Source: Thiocapsa roseopersicina (lineage in GTDB: Bacteria; Pseudomonadota; Gammaproteobacteria; Chromatiales; Chromatiaceae). Taken from it: a stretch of 64,000 bases of DNA. The notes under the pieces were generated by a model. The model had not been told where the DNA came from, searched no databases, and saw only the letters and a program-made list of their open reading frames with translations. Both the position numbers and the translations under genes were made by a program. Below, piece after piece: positions 57,179 to 64,000 of the stretch. The stretch is from contig NZ_FNNZ01000019.1 of NCBI RefSeq assembly GCF_900106925.1, forward strand, positions 38,542 through 102,541, given 5' to 3'. How positions within the stretch are numbered: the stretch's first letter is position 1; each line of letters starts with the position of its first letter.

Positions 57179-57493
57179 ATGGGCGAGGAGATCAGAGGAC
57201 ATTGCTGGAATTGCGGACAGGGACTGACTAAGCTCGAATACGGGCGCGAGCTGCGCTGCCCGAGATGCGACAAGCCGACCCATTGCTGTCGCAACTGTCG
57301 GCATTACGCGCCGGGACGCCCCAACGAGTGTCGGGAGCCGATGGTGGATCGCGTCATTGCGAAGGATCGGGCCAATTTCTGCGACTGGTTCCAGCCCCTG
57401 CTGCGATCCCACTCGCCGCAAGCCGGCGAGACGCAGAGCACTGCGACCGACCCGGAGTCGCTGAAACGAGCCGCGGAGGATCTGTTCAAATGA
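57179..57493 (+). CDS. Small zinc-ribbon protein
   Basis: 104 residues from ATG 57179 with GAGG upstream. Cys-rich with paired CxxC sites ([29 protein letters not shown]; later CREP and FCDWF), suggesting two zinc sites, then a polar tail. No named family recognised. It overlaps the next gene by 4 bases (ATGA), so it is coupled to pcm. Intact, unlike the genes flanking this pair. Confidence 0.8.
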   Translation: MGEEIRGHCWNCGQGLTKLEYGRELRCPRCDKPTHCCRNCRHYAPGRPNECREPMVDRVIAKDRANFCDWFQPLLRSHSPQAGETQSTATDPESLKRAAEDLFK

Positions 57494-58254
57494 CCGACCG
57501 CCGAGGCCCGTTCCGTTCACTCGACGGGTTACTCCTCGCCGTCGGACTCTGTCTGGTCGCGACGGTCAACGCCTGCGCATCGGATGACGACATGACCGCG
57601 GAACGTCAACGACTCGTCGAGAAGATCGAGGCCGAGGTCCGCATGACCGGCCCGGAGCTGGGTTTCGCGCGACTCGATCCTCGGGTGGCCGAGGCCATGC
57701 TTCGGGTGCCTCGCCACGCCTTCGTGCCAAGTGCCCAACGCGCCTTGGCGTACGCCAATCACCCCCTGCCGATCGGCGGCGGGCAAACGATCTCTCAGCC
57801 CTACATCGTCGCCATCATGAGCCAGCTGCTCAATGTCGGCCCGGGCGACCGGGTTTTCGAGCTGGGCACCGGGTCCGGGTATCAGGCCGCCGTGCTGGCC
57901 GATATGGGCGTCGAGGTCTATTCGGTCGAGATCGTCCCGGAGCTGGCAGAGCGAGCCGTCGCGAACTTGGAGGCCGCCGGCTATCCACAGGTTCAGGTCC
58001 GCGCCGGCGACGGCTGGCTCGGATGGCCCGAGGCCGCTCCGTTCGACGGCATCATCCTGACCGCTGCCGCGCCAACGATTCCAGACCATCTGATCGCTCA
58101 GCTCAAACCCGGTGGCCGTCTGGTGATGCCGATCGGCGAGACAAGCAGCGTTCAGCAGCTCGCCATCTTCGACAAGGACGAGGACGGCGGCCTACGCCGC
58201 CGCGACCTCCTGCCGGTGCGTTTCGTGCCGGTGACCGGGCCCTTGGGCGACTGA
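57490..58254 (+). CDS. pcm: Protein-L-isoaspartate O-methyltransferase with export signal
   Basis: 254 residues. The core is standard [44 protein letters not shown] (substrate loop), SAM motif [33 protein letters not shown], and [12 protein letters not shown]. It repairs isoaspartyl damage in aged proteins. The N-terminus has a hydrophobic stretch ([15 protein letters not shown]) ending at Cys29, a lipobox-like context, suggesting a periplasmic or lipid-anchored form; the usual enzyme is cytoplasmic. Translationally coupled to the zinc-ribbon gene. Confidence 0.9.
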   Translation: MTDRRGPFRSLDGLLLAVGLCLVATVNACASDDDMTAERQRLVEKIEAEVRMTGPELGFARLDPRVAEAMLRVPRHAFVPSAQRALAYANHPLPIGGGQTISQPYIVAIMSQLLNVGPGDRVFELGTGSGYQAAVLADMGVEVYSVEIVPELAERAVANLEAAGYPQVQVRAGDGWLGWPEAAPFDGIILTAAAPTIPDHLIAQLKPGGRLVMPIGETSSVQQLAIFDKDEDGGLRRRDLLPVRFVPVTGPLGD

Positions 58255-58310
58255 GGCACCGCAGGCCTCTCCGGCAGGCGATCGACTGCTCCGACGCGAA
58301 AAGGTCCGTT

Positions 58311-59192
58311 ATGGCTGAACGATTGGTAATCCGCAACGCGACAGACCGGCGGGCACGCCGACATGCGCCCGCGTGGCGTGCGCGTGAGGGATGATGTTTT
58401 GCTCATGCGCGGGGCTTGGCTTGATCGGCGCCATCGCCGACGGCGTGGGCGAGGTCCGACGCGCCGTGCGCGAGCAGGTGCTTAACGATGCAAACCAGAT
58501 CAAGATCATGGCGGGGGCGGTATCGCTAGCCCGAGCGACCCGCTCGAAGGCACACAGTTCTCGGTCGACGAGCTTCGCGCCGCCTGCGAGGAGGCCGAGG
58601 CTGCCAACCTCTATTTATGGCACACGCCTACTCGCCGCGCGCGGTGACACGGGCGGTGCAGGCCGGCGTGCGCTCGATCGAGCACGGCAACCTTATCGAC
58701 GAGGCCACTGCAAGGCTGATGAAGAGCCGTGGTGCCTTTCTGGTTCCGACGCTCTCGACCTACGCGGCGCTGGCGGCGCAAGGCAGTGGGCTGGGCTGGT
58801 CACCGGCGATGCTGGAGAAGCTGGCGGTCGTGCAGCGCCGCGGCACCGAGTCGCTGGCAATCGCGCGTGCCGAAGGGGTGCCCATCGTGCTCGGCAGCGA
58901 CCTCCTCGGACAGATGCACGCCAACCAGTCCGGCGAATTCAACCTGCGACTCGGCGTCATGTCACCCGAAGAGGTGCTGCAAAGCGCCACTATCGAGGCC
59001 GCTCGCCTGTTGCGCCTTGAAGGTAGTCTCGGCGAGCTGGTTCCGGGCGCGTGGGCAGACCTGCTCGTGGTCGAGGGCGACCCGACCCGTGACTTGTCGA
59101 TGCTGACCGAACCTCAGCACGGGTTGCGGTTGATCATGAAGGCCGGCCGAGTTTATCGAAACACCCTGCCGGGAGCGTCAGATTCTCCCTGA
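58311..59192 (+). pseudogene. Decayed metal-dependent amidohydrolase gene
   Basis: The start MAERLVIRNAT with AAGG upstream is kept, but the rest is scattered over several frames. QTGGHADMRPRG appears in another frame near 58343; CAGLGLIGAIADGVGEVRRA (58400-58470), QIKIMAG, then after a one-base loss in a G run at 58505-58517 a shift to SPSDPLEGTQFSVDELRA, and after another loss at 58616 a final long frame (58617-59192) with AHAYSPRAVTRAVQAGVRSI, EHGNLIDEATARLM, VLGSDLLGQM and PGAWADLLVVEGDP. Most of the N-terminal half is deleted. The family hydrolyses dipeptides or amides. Non-functional as it stands. Confidence 0.85.
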
Positions 59193-60134
59193 TCCTCAAG
59201 CCTCCGAATGAGCCTACCTCGGCCGAGGTGCAAGACCGGCGAGGCCGAGATCATGGCCTTGCCGGCCCCGACCTCGGCTCATCGACGGCAATTCCCGATC
59301 GGCCGAGGCCGACGACACCGAATCCGTCGGTTGCCCCTATTCAATTCAGGCACTCGCACGACAAGCCGGTTCGCGACCTCGAGCGGCAGCTCCTCTGCGG
59401 TCGTCTGAATCTGGCCAGGAATGAATCCCGGTTGGGCCCGGTCATCGAATGTGCGGTAAGGCAACCGAAATTCACGGCAACGCCGATTGCGGTTTTCGTC
59501 GCATCCAAGCTCCCTTCTCCACCGGGAAAAACCGATCCGGCGACATTCAAGGTATCGCTCGTATGCGATAGCTGGTGGAGCTGTTGTTGTCGATATCGAA
59601 CGACGTGCGCTGACAATAGCCTTTCACCTTGCCCTGTCAAGGCGCCAGAGAATCGTCGCTCTCGGCGCCGGAGCCGAGTTATCCTGCGGGTTCAGGTGCC
59701 TGTGGTTGGCCCCGAGAACGCCAGAGCCAAGCCCCGATGGCGCTCCAACCGCCTTTCGTCCAGTCAAAGACGACGTCGGCCATCGGAGAGATCAGTCCCG
59801 AAAGCGCGAACACCAAAAACGCGGGCGACAGATTCTCATCCTGATCCGGGAGTGCCGCGAGGATCGCCAGATCCGTCGGATGGCCTGAATCTGCGAGTAG
59901 ATCGCGACCGCATCGGCCTCCGTACCGGCATACGTCTGAAAGACCGGAAAGCGTGCCGGCTTCGCGCGATGGGCAATCCAGGCCAAGGACCTCCGAGGAC
60001 CGCCCGATGCTTGGCAGGAATCGAGCGACCTCATCGAGGATTCCGCACCGATACCCGGTGATCCGGTAAGATGTGCTTGCCCGTTCGTCCTGTCGGCAGG
60101 GACATGCGCGGCGATCTTTGAGGGAGTTTCTTCA
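59193..60134. other. Long gene-poor stretch before tmcA
   Basis: 942 bases without a convincing intact gene. On the minus strand 59679-59985 looks like the decayed C-terminal part of a protein (separate entry). 59193-59678 contains short overlapping frames on both strands with no recognisable family. Together with the two upstream pseudogenes it marks a zone of decay. Confidence 0.5.
59679..59985 (-). pseudogene. Possible frameshifted gene remnant, unknown family
   Basis: Read on the minus strand, one frame gives ARFPVFQTYAGTEADAVAIY then SQIQAI, and a second frame takes over near 59880 with DLAILAALPDQDENLSPAFL, VFALSGLISPMADVVFDW and GGWSAIGAWLWRSRG, ending at TAA 59679. The two parts join into protein-like sequence only if one frameshift is assumed. 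Family unknown. Confidence 0.35.
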
Positions 60135-62516
60135 GTGTGCACCGTCGATCTCCGAATCGAAGTCATCGCCCGCTCCCTGCAAGGACAAGCGCAAGAGGCC
60201 GGGCAACGCAGGACTTTGCTGTTGAGCGGATGTGCGGAATGGACCGCCACACATGCACTGCGCGCCGTCGCAGCATTGCCTGAGCTCGTTCCGACCTGGC
60301 TCACAGAGCGACAGCTGTCGGATACCGCTCTAACACTTCAGTGCGCGAACCGCCTGCTCGGCAGCGATCTCGATCTCTTGGTCTACGACGCCCATTGCGG
60401 CTTCGACCCCGATGGTTTCGGCGCGGCGACCGGGGCGATTCGCGGAGGCGGTCTCCTGCTGTTGTTGACCCCGCCATTGGCCGACTGGCCCGATCTCGTC
60501 GACCCGCAGGCCGAGCGCATCGCCGTTTGGCCGAATACGGCAGCATCGGTCGGCGGCCGCTTCCTGCGCCGGCTCGCGAGGCTTCTCGGCTCCGGCCCAG
60601 GTCTGATCCATCTTGCGCAAGCTGCTGCAGGCAGCATCTCGAGCGCGCAGAGCTTCGTCTCGGACAGCTCAGGCGTCACGCGGGAGTCGAACGACTCCGG
60701 GCGGACCTCCGCAGAGAGCGACCCAGACCCCGCCGAACCCGCCGAACCCGCCACATCGGACCAGGATCGCGCCATCGCGGCCGTCCTCGCGGTCGCGCAT
60801 GGCCGTGCACGCCGCCCGCTCGTCATCCGAGCGCACCGCGGGCGCGGCAAGAGTGCCGCCTTGGGCCTCGCCGCCGGCCGCCTTTTAGGCGAGCGACCGC
60901 TCCGCATCCTCGTGACCGCACCGCGCCGCTTGGCGGCCGACGCGCTCTTCAAGCACGCCGCTGCCGTGCTGGGCGGCCATATTGGGACCTCCGCCCCGGA
61001 CGCGGAGACCGGGACGACGCCGCACAAGACGACGCCACCTAAGGCAGATCGAGCCGGTCAGGGTCGTGCAGCGGGCTCACTCGCATTCGTCTCCCCTGCC
61101 GATCTCGCCGCGGAAACACCGACGGCTGATCTGCTCCTGATCGACGAGGCCGCCGGCATCCCCGCACCCATCCTCGAGACCCTGCTCGCCCGTTACCCGC
61201 GCGTCGTCTTCGCGACCACGGTCCACGGCTACGAGGGGACGGGGCGCGGCTTCGACGTGCGGTTCCGCGACACCCTGGATCGGCTCACTCCGAGTTGGCG
61301 CGAGGTCTCGCTGGAGACACCCATCCGCTGGGCGCCCGGGGATCCGCTCGAAGCCCTGACCTTCCGTGCCCTGCTGCTCGACGCCGCCCCCGCCACGGCG
61401 GAGGACCTGAGCGAAGCCGACCCCGCCGATATCCGCTGCGAGCGCCTCGACCGCGACGCATTGGTCCGTGACGAGAAGACCCTGCGCGAGCTCTTCGGCC
61501 TGCTCGTTCTCGCGCATTACCAGACCCGGCCGATGGACCTGCGCATGCTGCTGGACGGCCCGAACGTCCGCATCTACGCGCTGCGATGGCGCCATCAGGT
61601 CGTCGCCACCCTGCTCGCCGCGGAGGAAGGCGGCTTCGCCGATCCCGCCTTGTGCGAGGCGATCTTCATGGGGCGACGCCGTCCGCGCGGCCACCTGCTC
61701 CCACAGACACTGTCGACGCATGCCGGACTTGCCGAGGCCCCTGCCCTGCGCTACCTGCGCGTGATCAGGATCGCCGTCCATCCGGCGCTCGCGCGCCGCG
61801 GTCTCGGCCGCAGACTGCTGCGCCGGCTCGCGCGCGACGGTCGCGCCGAGGGCGTGGACCTCCTCGGTGCGAGCTTCGGCGCAACCCCCGGCCTGATCCG
61901 CTTCTGGGACCGCTGTGGATTTCGTCCGGTCCAGATGGGCACAAGCAGGAATGCCGCGAGCGGCGAGCACGCACTTGTCGTGCTGCGCCGTCTCAACGCG
62001 CACGGTCGGCGCTTTGCGGCAGGGGCCGAGGCACGCCTGGAATCACGGCTCCCGGTGCTGCTGGCCGGTCCGCTGCGCACACTTGACCCCGTCACCGTCG
62101 TCGCGCTCGTCGCCGCGATCCGCACCGAGCCCGACCCACCCGGGGCTCAATCCCAAGACACGATCGCAGATCATGAGCTTTGCGGCTTCATCAACGGCCA
62201 TCGCTCGCTGGACGCCACCCTCCCGCTGTTGGCGGAGCTCGTCCGGCGCCGACTCGGATCCAGTTTCCGAGCCGGACGCATCGCCGCCGCAGACGCCGCG
62301 CTTTTGATCGCAGCCGCCCGCCAGCTCCACTGCCCGAACGAGTTGGCGGGCCGCTTCGGCGCGAGCGGTCAGGACGCAATCCTGACCCGCATCCGACGCG
62401 CAGCCGACGCGCTGCGCTCCGATCCGACCGAAACCCTGCCCCTCGCGACAGCCAACCAAGACGCCGCGTCGCCATCAATCGCGATCAAACCCGCAATGCG
62501 CGAGCGTGCCGAATGA
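60135..62516 (+). CDS. tmcA: tRNA(Met) cytidine acetyltransferase TmcA
   Basis: 793 residues from GTG 60135 (GGGAG 8 bases upstream). It makes N4-acetylcytidine at the wobble base of elongator tRNA-Met. Domains: N-terminal DUF1726-like (LDLLVYDAHCGFDPDGFGAA), RecD-like helicase with Walker A AHRGRGKSAALGLAAGRL and LLIDEAAGIPAP, GNAT domain (YLRVIRIAVHPALARRGLG, LGASFGATPGLIRFW) and a C-terminal tRNA-binding part. It is longer than the E. coli protein (~670), partly through a Ser/Asp/Pro-rich linker at ~180-212. It overlaps the Nudix gene by 4 bases. Confidence 0.95.
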   Translation: MCTVDLRIEVIARSLQGQAQEAGQRRTLLLSGCAEWTATHALRAVAALPELVPTWLTERQLSDTALTLQCANRLLGSDLDLLVYDAHCGFDPDGFGAATGAIRGGGLLLLLTPPLADWPDLVDPQAERIAVWPNTAASVGGRFLRRLARLLGSGPGLIHLAQAAAGSISSAQSFVSDSSGVTRESNDSGRTSAESDPDPAEPAEPATSDQDRAIAAVLAVAHGRARRPLVIRAHRGRGKSAALGLAAGRLLGERPLRILVTAPRRLAADALFKHAAAVLGGHIGTSAPDAETGTTPHKTTPPKADRAGQGRAAGSLAFVSPADLAAETPTADLLLIDEAAGIPAPILETLLARYPRVVFATTVHGYEGTGRGFDVRFRDTLDRLTPSWREVSLETPIRWAPGDPLEALTFRALLLDAAPATAEDLSEADPADIRCERLDRDALVRDEKTLRELFGLLVLAHYQTRPMDLRMLLDGPNVRIYALRWRHQVVATLLAAEEGGFADPALCEAIFMGRRRPRGHLLPQTLSTHAGLAEAPALRYLRVIRIAVHPALARRGLGRRLLRRLARDGRAEGVDLLGASFGATPGLIRFWDRCGFRPVQMGTSRNAASGEHALVVLRRLNAHGRRFAAGAEARLESRLPVLLAGPLRTLDPVTVVALVAAIRTEPDPPGAQSQDTIADHELCGFINGHRSLDATLPLLAELVRRRLGSSFRAGRIAAADAALLIAAARQLHCPNELAGRFGASGQDAILTRIRRAADALRSDPTETLPLATANQDAASPSIAIKPAMRERAE

Positions 62517-62989
62517 AACGCCGACAGATCCTCTCCGCCGGCGTCGTTCCGGTCCGTCGCGTCGGATCCGAGATGCGCTTCCTGATTCTGCGCTGCTACA
62601 GTTACTGGGATTTCCCCAAGGGCGAGACCGAGCCCGGCGAGGACCCGTTGAACGCCGCACGGCGCGAGGTCACCGAGGAAACGGGGCTGCTCGACCTGGA
62701 TTTCCGATGGGGAACTCCTTTCGTGGAAACGCCGCCCTACGGTCGCGGCAAGATCGCGCGTTATTATCTGGCTGAGTCACCGCGCGGTGACGTAGCGCTC
62801 GGGATCAACCCGCAGCTGGGATTTCCCGAGCACCAAGAGTTTCGCTGGGTCACCCTAGAGGAGGCGAATACGCTCCTGAACGATCGCGTACGCGCCGTCC
62901 TGGACTGGGCCGCACAACGCATCGGCGAATCGCCCGAGGCCTCGGCCGCCGGGTCCGTCAACCGACCACCAGAGAGCCGCCTACCATGA
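62513..62989 (+). CDS. Nudix hydrolase, probable bis(5'-nucleosyl)-tetraphosphatase
   Basis: 158 residues from ATG 62513, which overlaps the tmcA stop (ATGA). The complete Nudix box is present: GETEPGEDPLNAARREVTEE followed by TGL. SAGVVPVRRVGSEMRFLIL and the YSYWDFPKGE motif resemble asymmetrical Ap4A hydrolases. It would cleave diadenosine polyphosphates or related nucleotides. The last ~20 residues are polar and Pro-rich. Confidence 0.9.
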   Translation: MKRRQILSAGVVPVRRVGSEMRFLILRCYSYWDFPKGETEPGEDPLNAARREVTEETGLLDLDFRWGTPFVETPPYGRGKIARYYLAESPRGDVALGINPQLGFPEHQEFRWVTLEEANTLLNDRVRAVLDWAAQRIGESPEASAAGSVNRPPESRLP

Positions 62990-63654
62990 CGATCGAGCTC
63001 GAATCCGAAACCTCCGATGCCATGCTGACCCCGGCGGAAGCACGCGTCCTCGGCTGCCTCATGGAGAAGCAGCGCACCACGCCCGACCAATACCCCTTGA
63101 CCCTCAACAGCCTCGTCAGCGCATGCAATCAGAAGAGCGCCCGCCATCCCGTCATGAACATGACCCCCGGCGAGGTCGGCCACGTGGTCAACCAATTGCG
63201 CGACCGCGGCCTCATCTACGCCAGTCTTTCGGGGCGCACCGAGCGCTACGACCACAAGATCGTCGGCACCTTCCTGCTGAGCCGAGAAGAGCATGCGCTG
63301 CTGTGTGCCCTGATGTTGCGCGGCCCTCAGACGACCGGCGAGCTGCGGACCAATACCGCACGTCTGGCTGACTTCAAAGATCTCGAGCAGGTCACCAGGA
63401 CGCTGCACGGCATGGCCGAGCGCGACCGCCCGCTCGTCGTCGAGCTGCCGCGCCAGCCCGGAAAACGTGAGGAGCGTTTTGCCCACCTCCTCTGCGGTCG
63501 ACCCAAGATCGAGGACATACCGGAGTCCGCTCACGCAGCGAGCGGCGAGCCGACCCGCAGCGCCCGCATCGAGGCGCTGGAGGCCGAGGTCGCAGAGCTG
63601 CGTGCCGAGATCGACCGACTCTGGTCCCTGACGGGTCTTGAAGATCAGCGCTGA
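62986..63654 (+). CDS. YceH family (DUF480/UPF0502) protein
   Basis: 222 residues from ATG 62986, overlapping the Nudix gene by 4 bases. Tandem winged-helix fold with LTPAEARVLGCLMEKQRTTP, QYPLTLNSLVSACNQKSARH and GPQTTGELRTNTARLADF. A C-terminal coiled coil (RIEALEAEVAELRAEIDRLW) is present. Function unknown; the winged helices suggest nucleic-acid binding. Confidence 0.93.
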   Translation: MTIELESETSDAMLTPAEARVLGCLMEKQRTTPDQYPLTLNSLVSACNQKSARHPVMNMTPGEVGHVVNQLRDRGLIYASLSGRTERYDHKIVGTFLLSREEHALLCALMLRGPQTTGELRTNTARLADFKDLEQVTRTLHGMAERDRPLVVELPRQPGKREERFAHLLCGRPKIEDIPESAHAASGEPTRSARIEALEAEVAELRAEIDRLWSLTGLEDQR

Positions 63655-64000
63655 GCGAAGATGCGAAGCAGCGACCGCGAATCTCGATCGGGAGATCGGC
63701 GTCCTTCGCGCGCAGCAATCGGGTTTCGGTTTTTAGCCCGAATTGTTCGAATATATCGAGGCTTCACGCCATGCCGCGCACCGCACGTAAAACGGCCACA
63801 CAGACAAGGAGGGGAATGATGGCGCGTAGCGAGAGGTTCCGGGACGGACAAAGCCGCAGCCGGTCGAACGACGACTTTGAGCAACGGATAACCGCCTGAA
63901 AAATCTGGCGGAGAGGGTGTCCGCTGATAGGTAGTTCGCATGGGTCCGCATGGGTCACAAGCAGCCTAATCCATCAAGGGTTTAAGTCTCACGTCTTCCG
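63655..64000. other. Gene-poor right edge
   Basis: 346 bases. All three frames entering from the right on the minus strand stop within about 40 bases of the edge. A strong AAGGAGG-type site at 63810-63816 precedes ATG 63817, but it leads to only ~27 residues. Short direct repeat GCATGGGTC at 63938-63957. No gene is called. Confidence 0.4.

Noticed and set aside
59228..60061. Plus-strand frame of 277 codons before tmcA
   Set aside because: Arg/Ser/Pro-rich random-looking composition, no ribosome site and no family; region shows decay instead.
63817..63900. Strong AAGGAGG-like site followed by a ~27-codon frame
   Set aside because: The peptide is polar and shows no recognisable pattern, and the frame ends at once; likely part of a repeat-type sequence.

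Overview
The window is about 64 kb of GC-rich, densely coded chromosome. Gene content and order (rimP-nusA-infB-rbfA-truB-rpsO-pnp, prfB-lysS with the frameshift signal, nagZ-hpt, ftsH, skp, tmcA) point to a gammaproteobacterium. GC-rich codon use, a PHA-granule-associated gene, many PAS-type sensors and a Gly/Tyr/Pro-rich tail like that of sulfur-globule proteins suggest a purple sulfur bacterium (Chromatiaceae). That assignment is inference; no photosynthesis or sulfur-oxidation gene lies in the window.

Layout. 1-7.1 kb: a signalling block on the minus strand with an OmpR-type regulator, a REC-EAL-REC protein and a very large membrane-anchored multi-PAS sensor that runs off the left edge. 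The sensor contains a clear LOV (blue-light flavin) domain. 7.3-8.1 kb: a stand-alone CinA-type protein. 8.1-8.7 kb: a non-coding element of nested inverted repeats. 8.7-17.9 kb: the translation and RNA operon rimP-nusA-infB-rbfA-truB-rpsO-pnp, minus strand, with a terminator-like hairpin just before rimP. 18.4-25.4 kb: SprT-like protease, a membrane protein with a low-complexity tail, purine salvage (MTA/MTI phosphorylase, Hpt), hemerythrin, NagZ, a lipoprotein and a PDZ protein. 25.6-30.3 kb: ftsH, maf, a MltD-type lytic transglycosylase. 30.5-38.3 kb: SemiSWEET, a Pat-type protein acetyltransferase divergent from a histone-deacetylase-family gene, dienelactone hydrolase, photolyase, TatD. 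38.5-46.6 kb: NYN, DUF2058, Skp, DUF465, MBL-fold and DUF349 genes and a LexA-like peptidase without DNA-binding domain. 46.6-50.3 kb: two small envelope proteins, lysS and prfB. 50.4-54.2 kb: a REP-associated transposase, cupin, PHA-system protein, flavin reductase and pyruvate kinase. 54.4-60.1 kb: a CBS/DUF294 protein, tRNA-Val(CAC), then a decay zone with broken acr3 and amidohydrolase genes around an intact zinc-ribbon/exported Pcm pair. 60.1-63.7 kb: overlapping tmcA, Nudix and yceH genes.

The two most unusual signals are: (1) the LOV-domain sensor next to a c-di-GMP-type regulator; and (2) a family of nine 86-91 bp inverted-repeat elements (ends like TTTAAACCGCGTC/GACGCGGTTTAAA). Five of them supply or overlap the stop codon of the adjacent gene, four in the identical phase NTT-TAA-ACC-GCG. 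A nested palindrome at 8.1-8.5 kb and GTAG-tagged REP hairpins with a RAYT transposase add to a rich repeat landscape.
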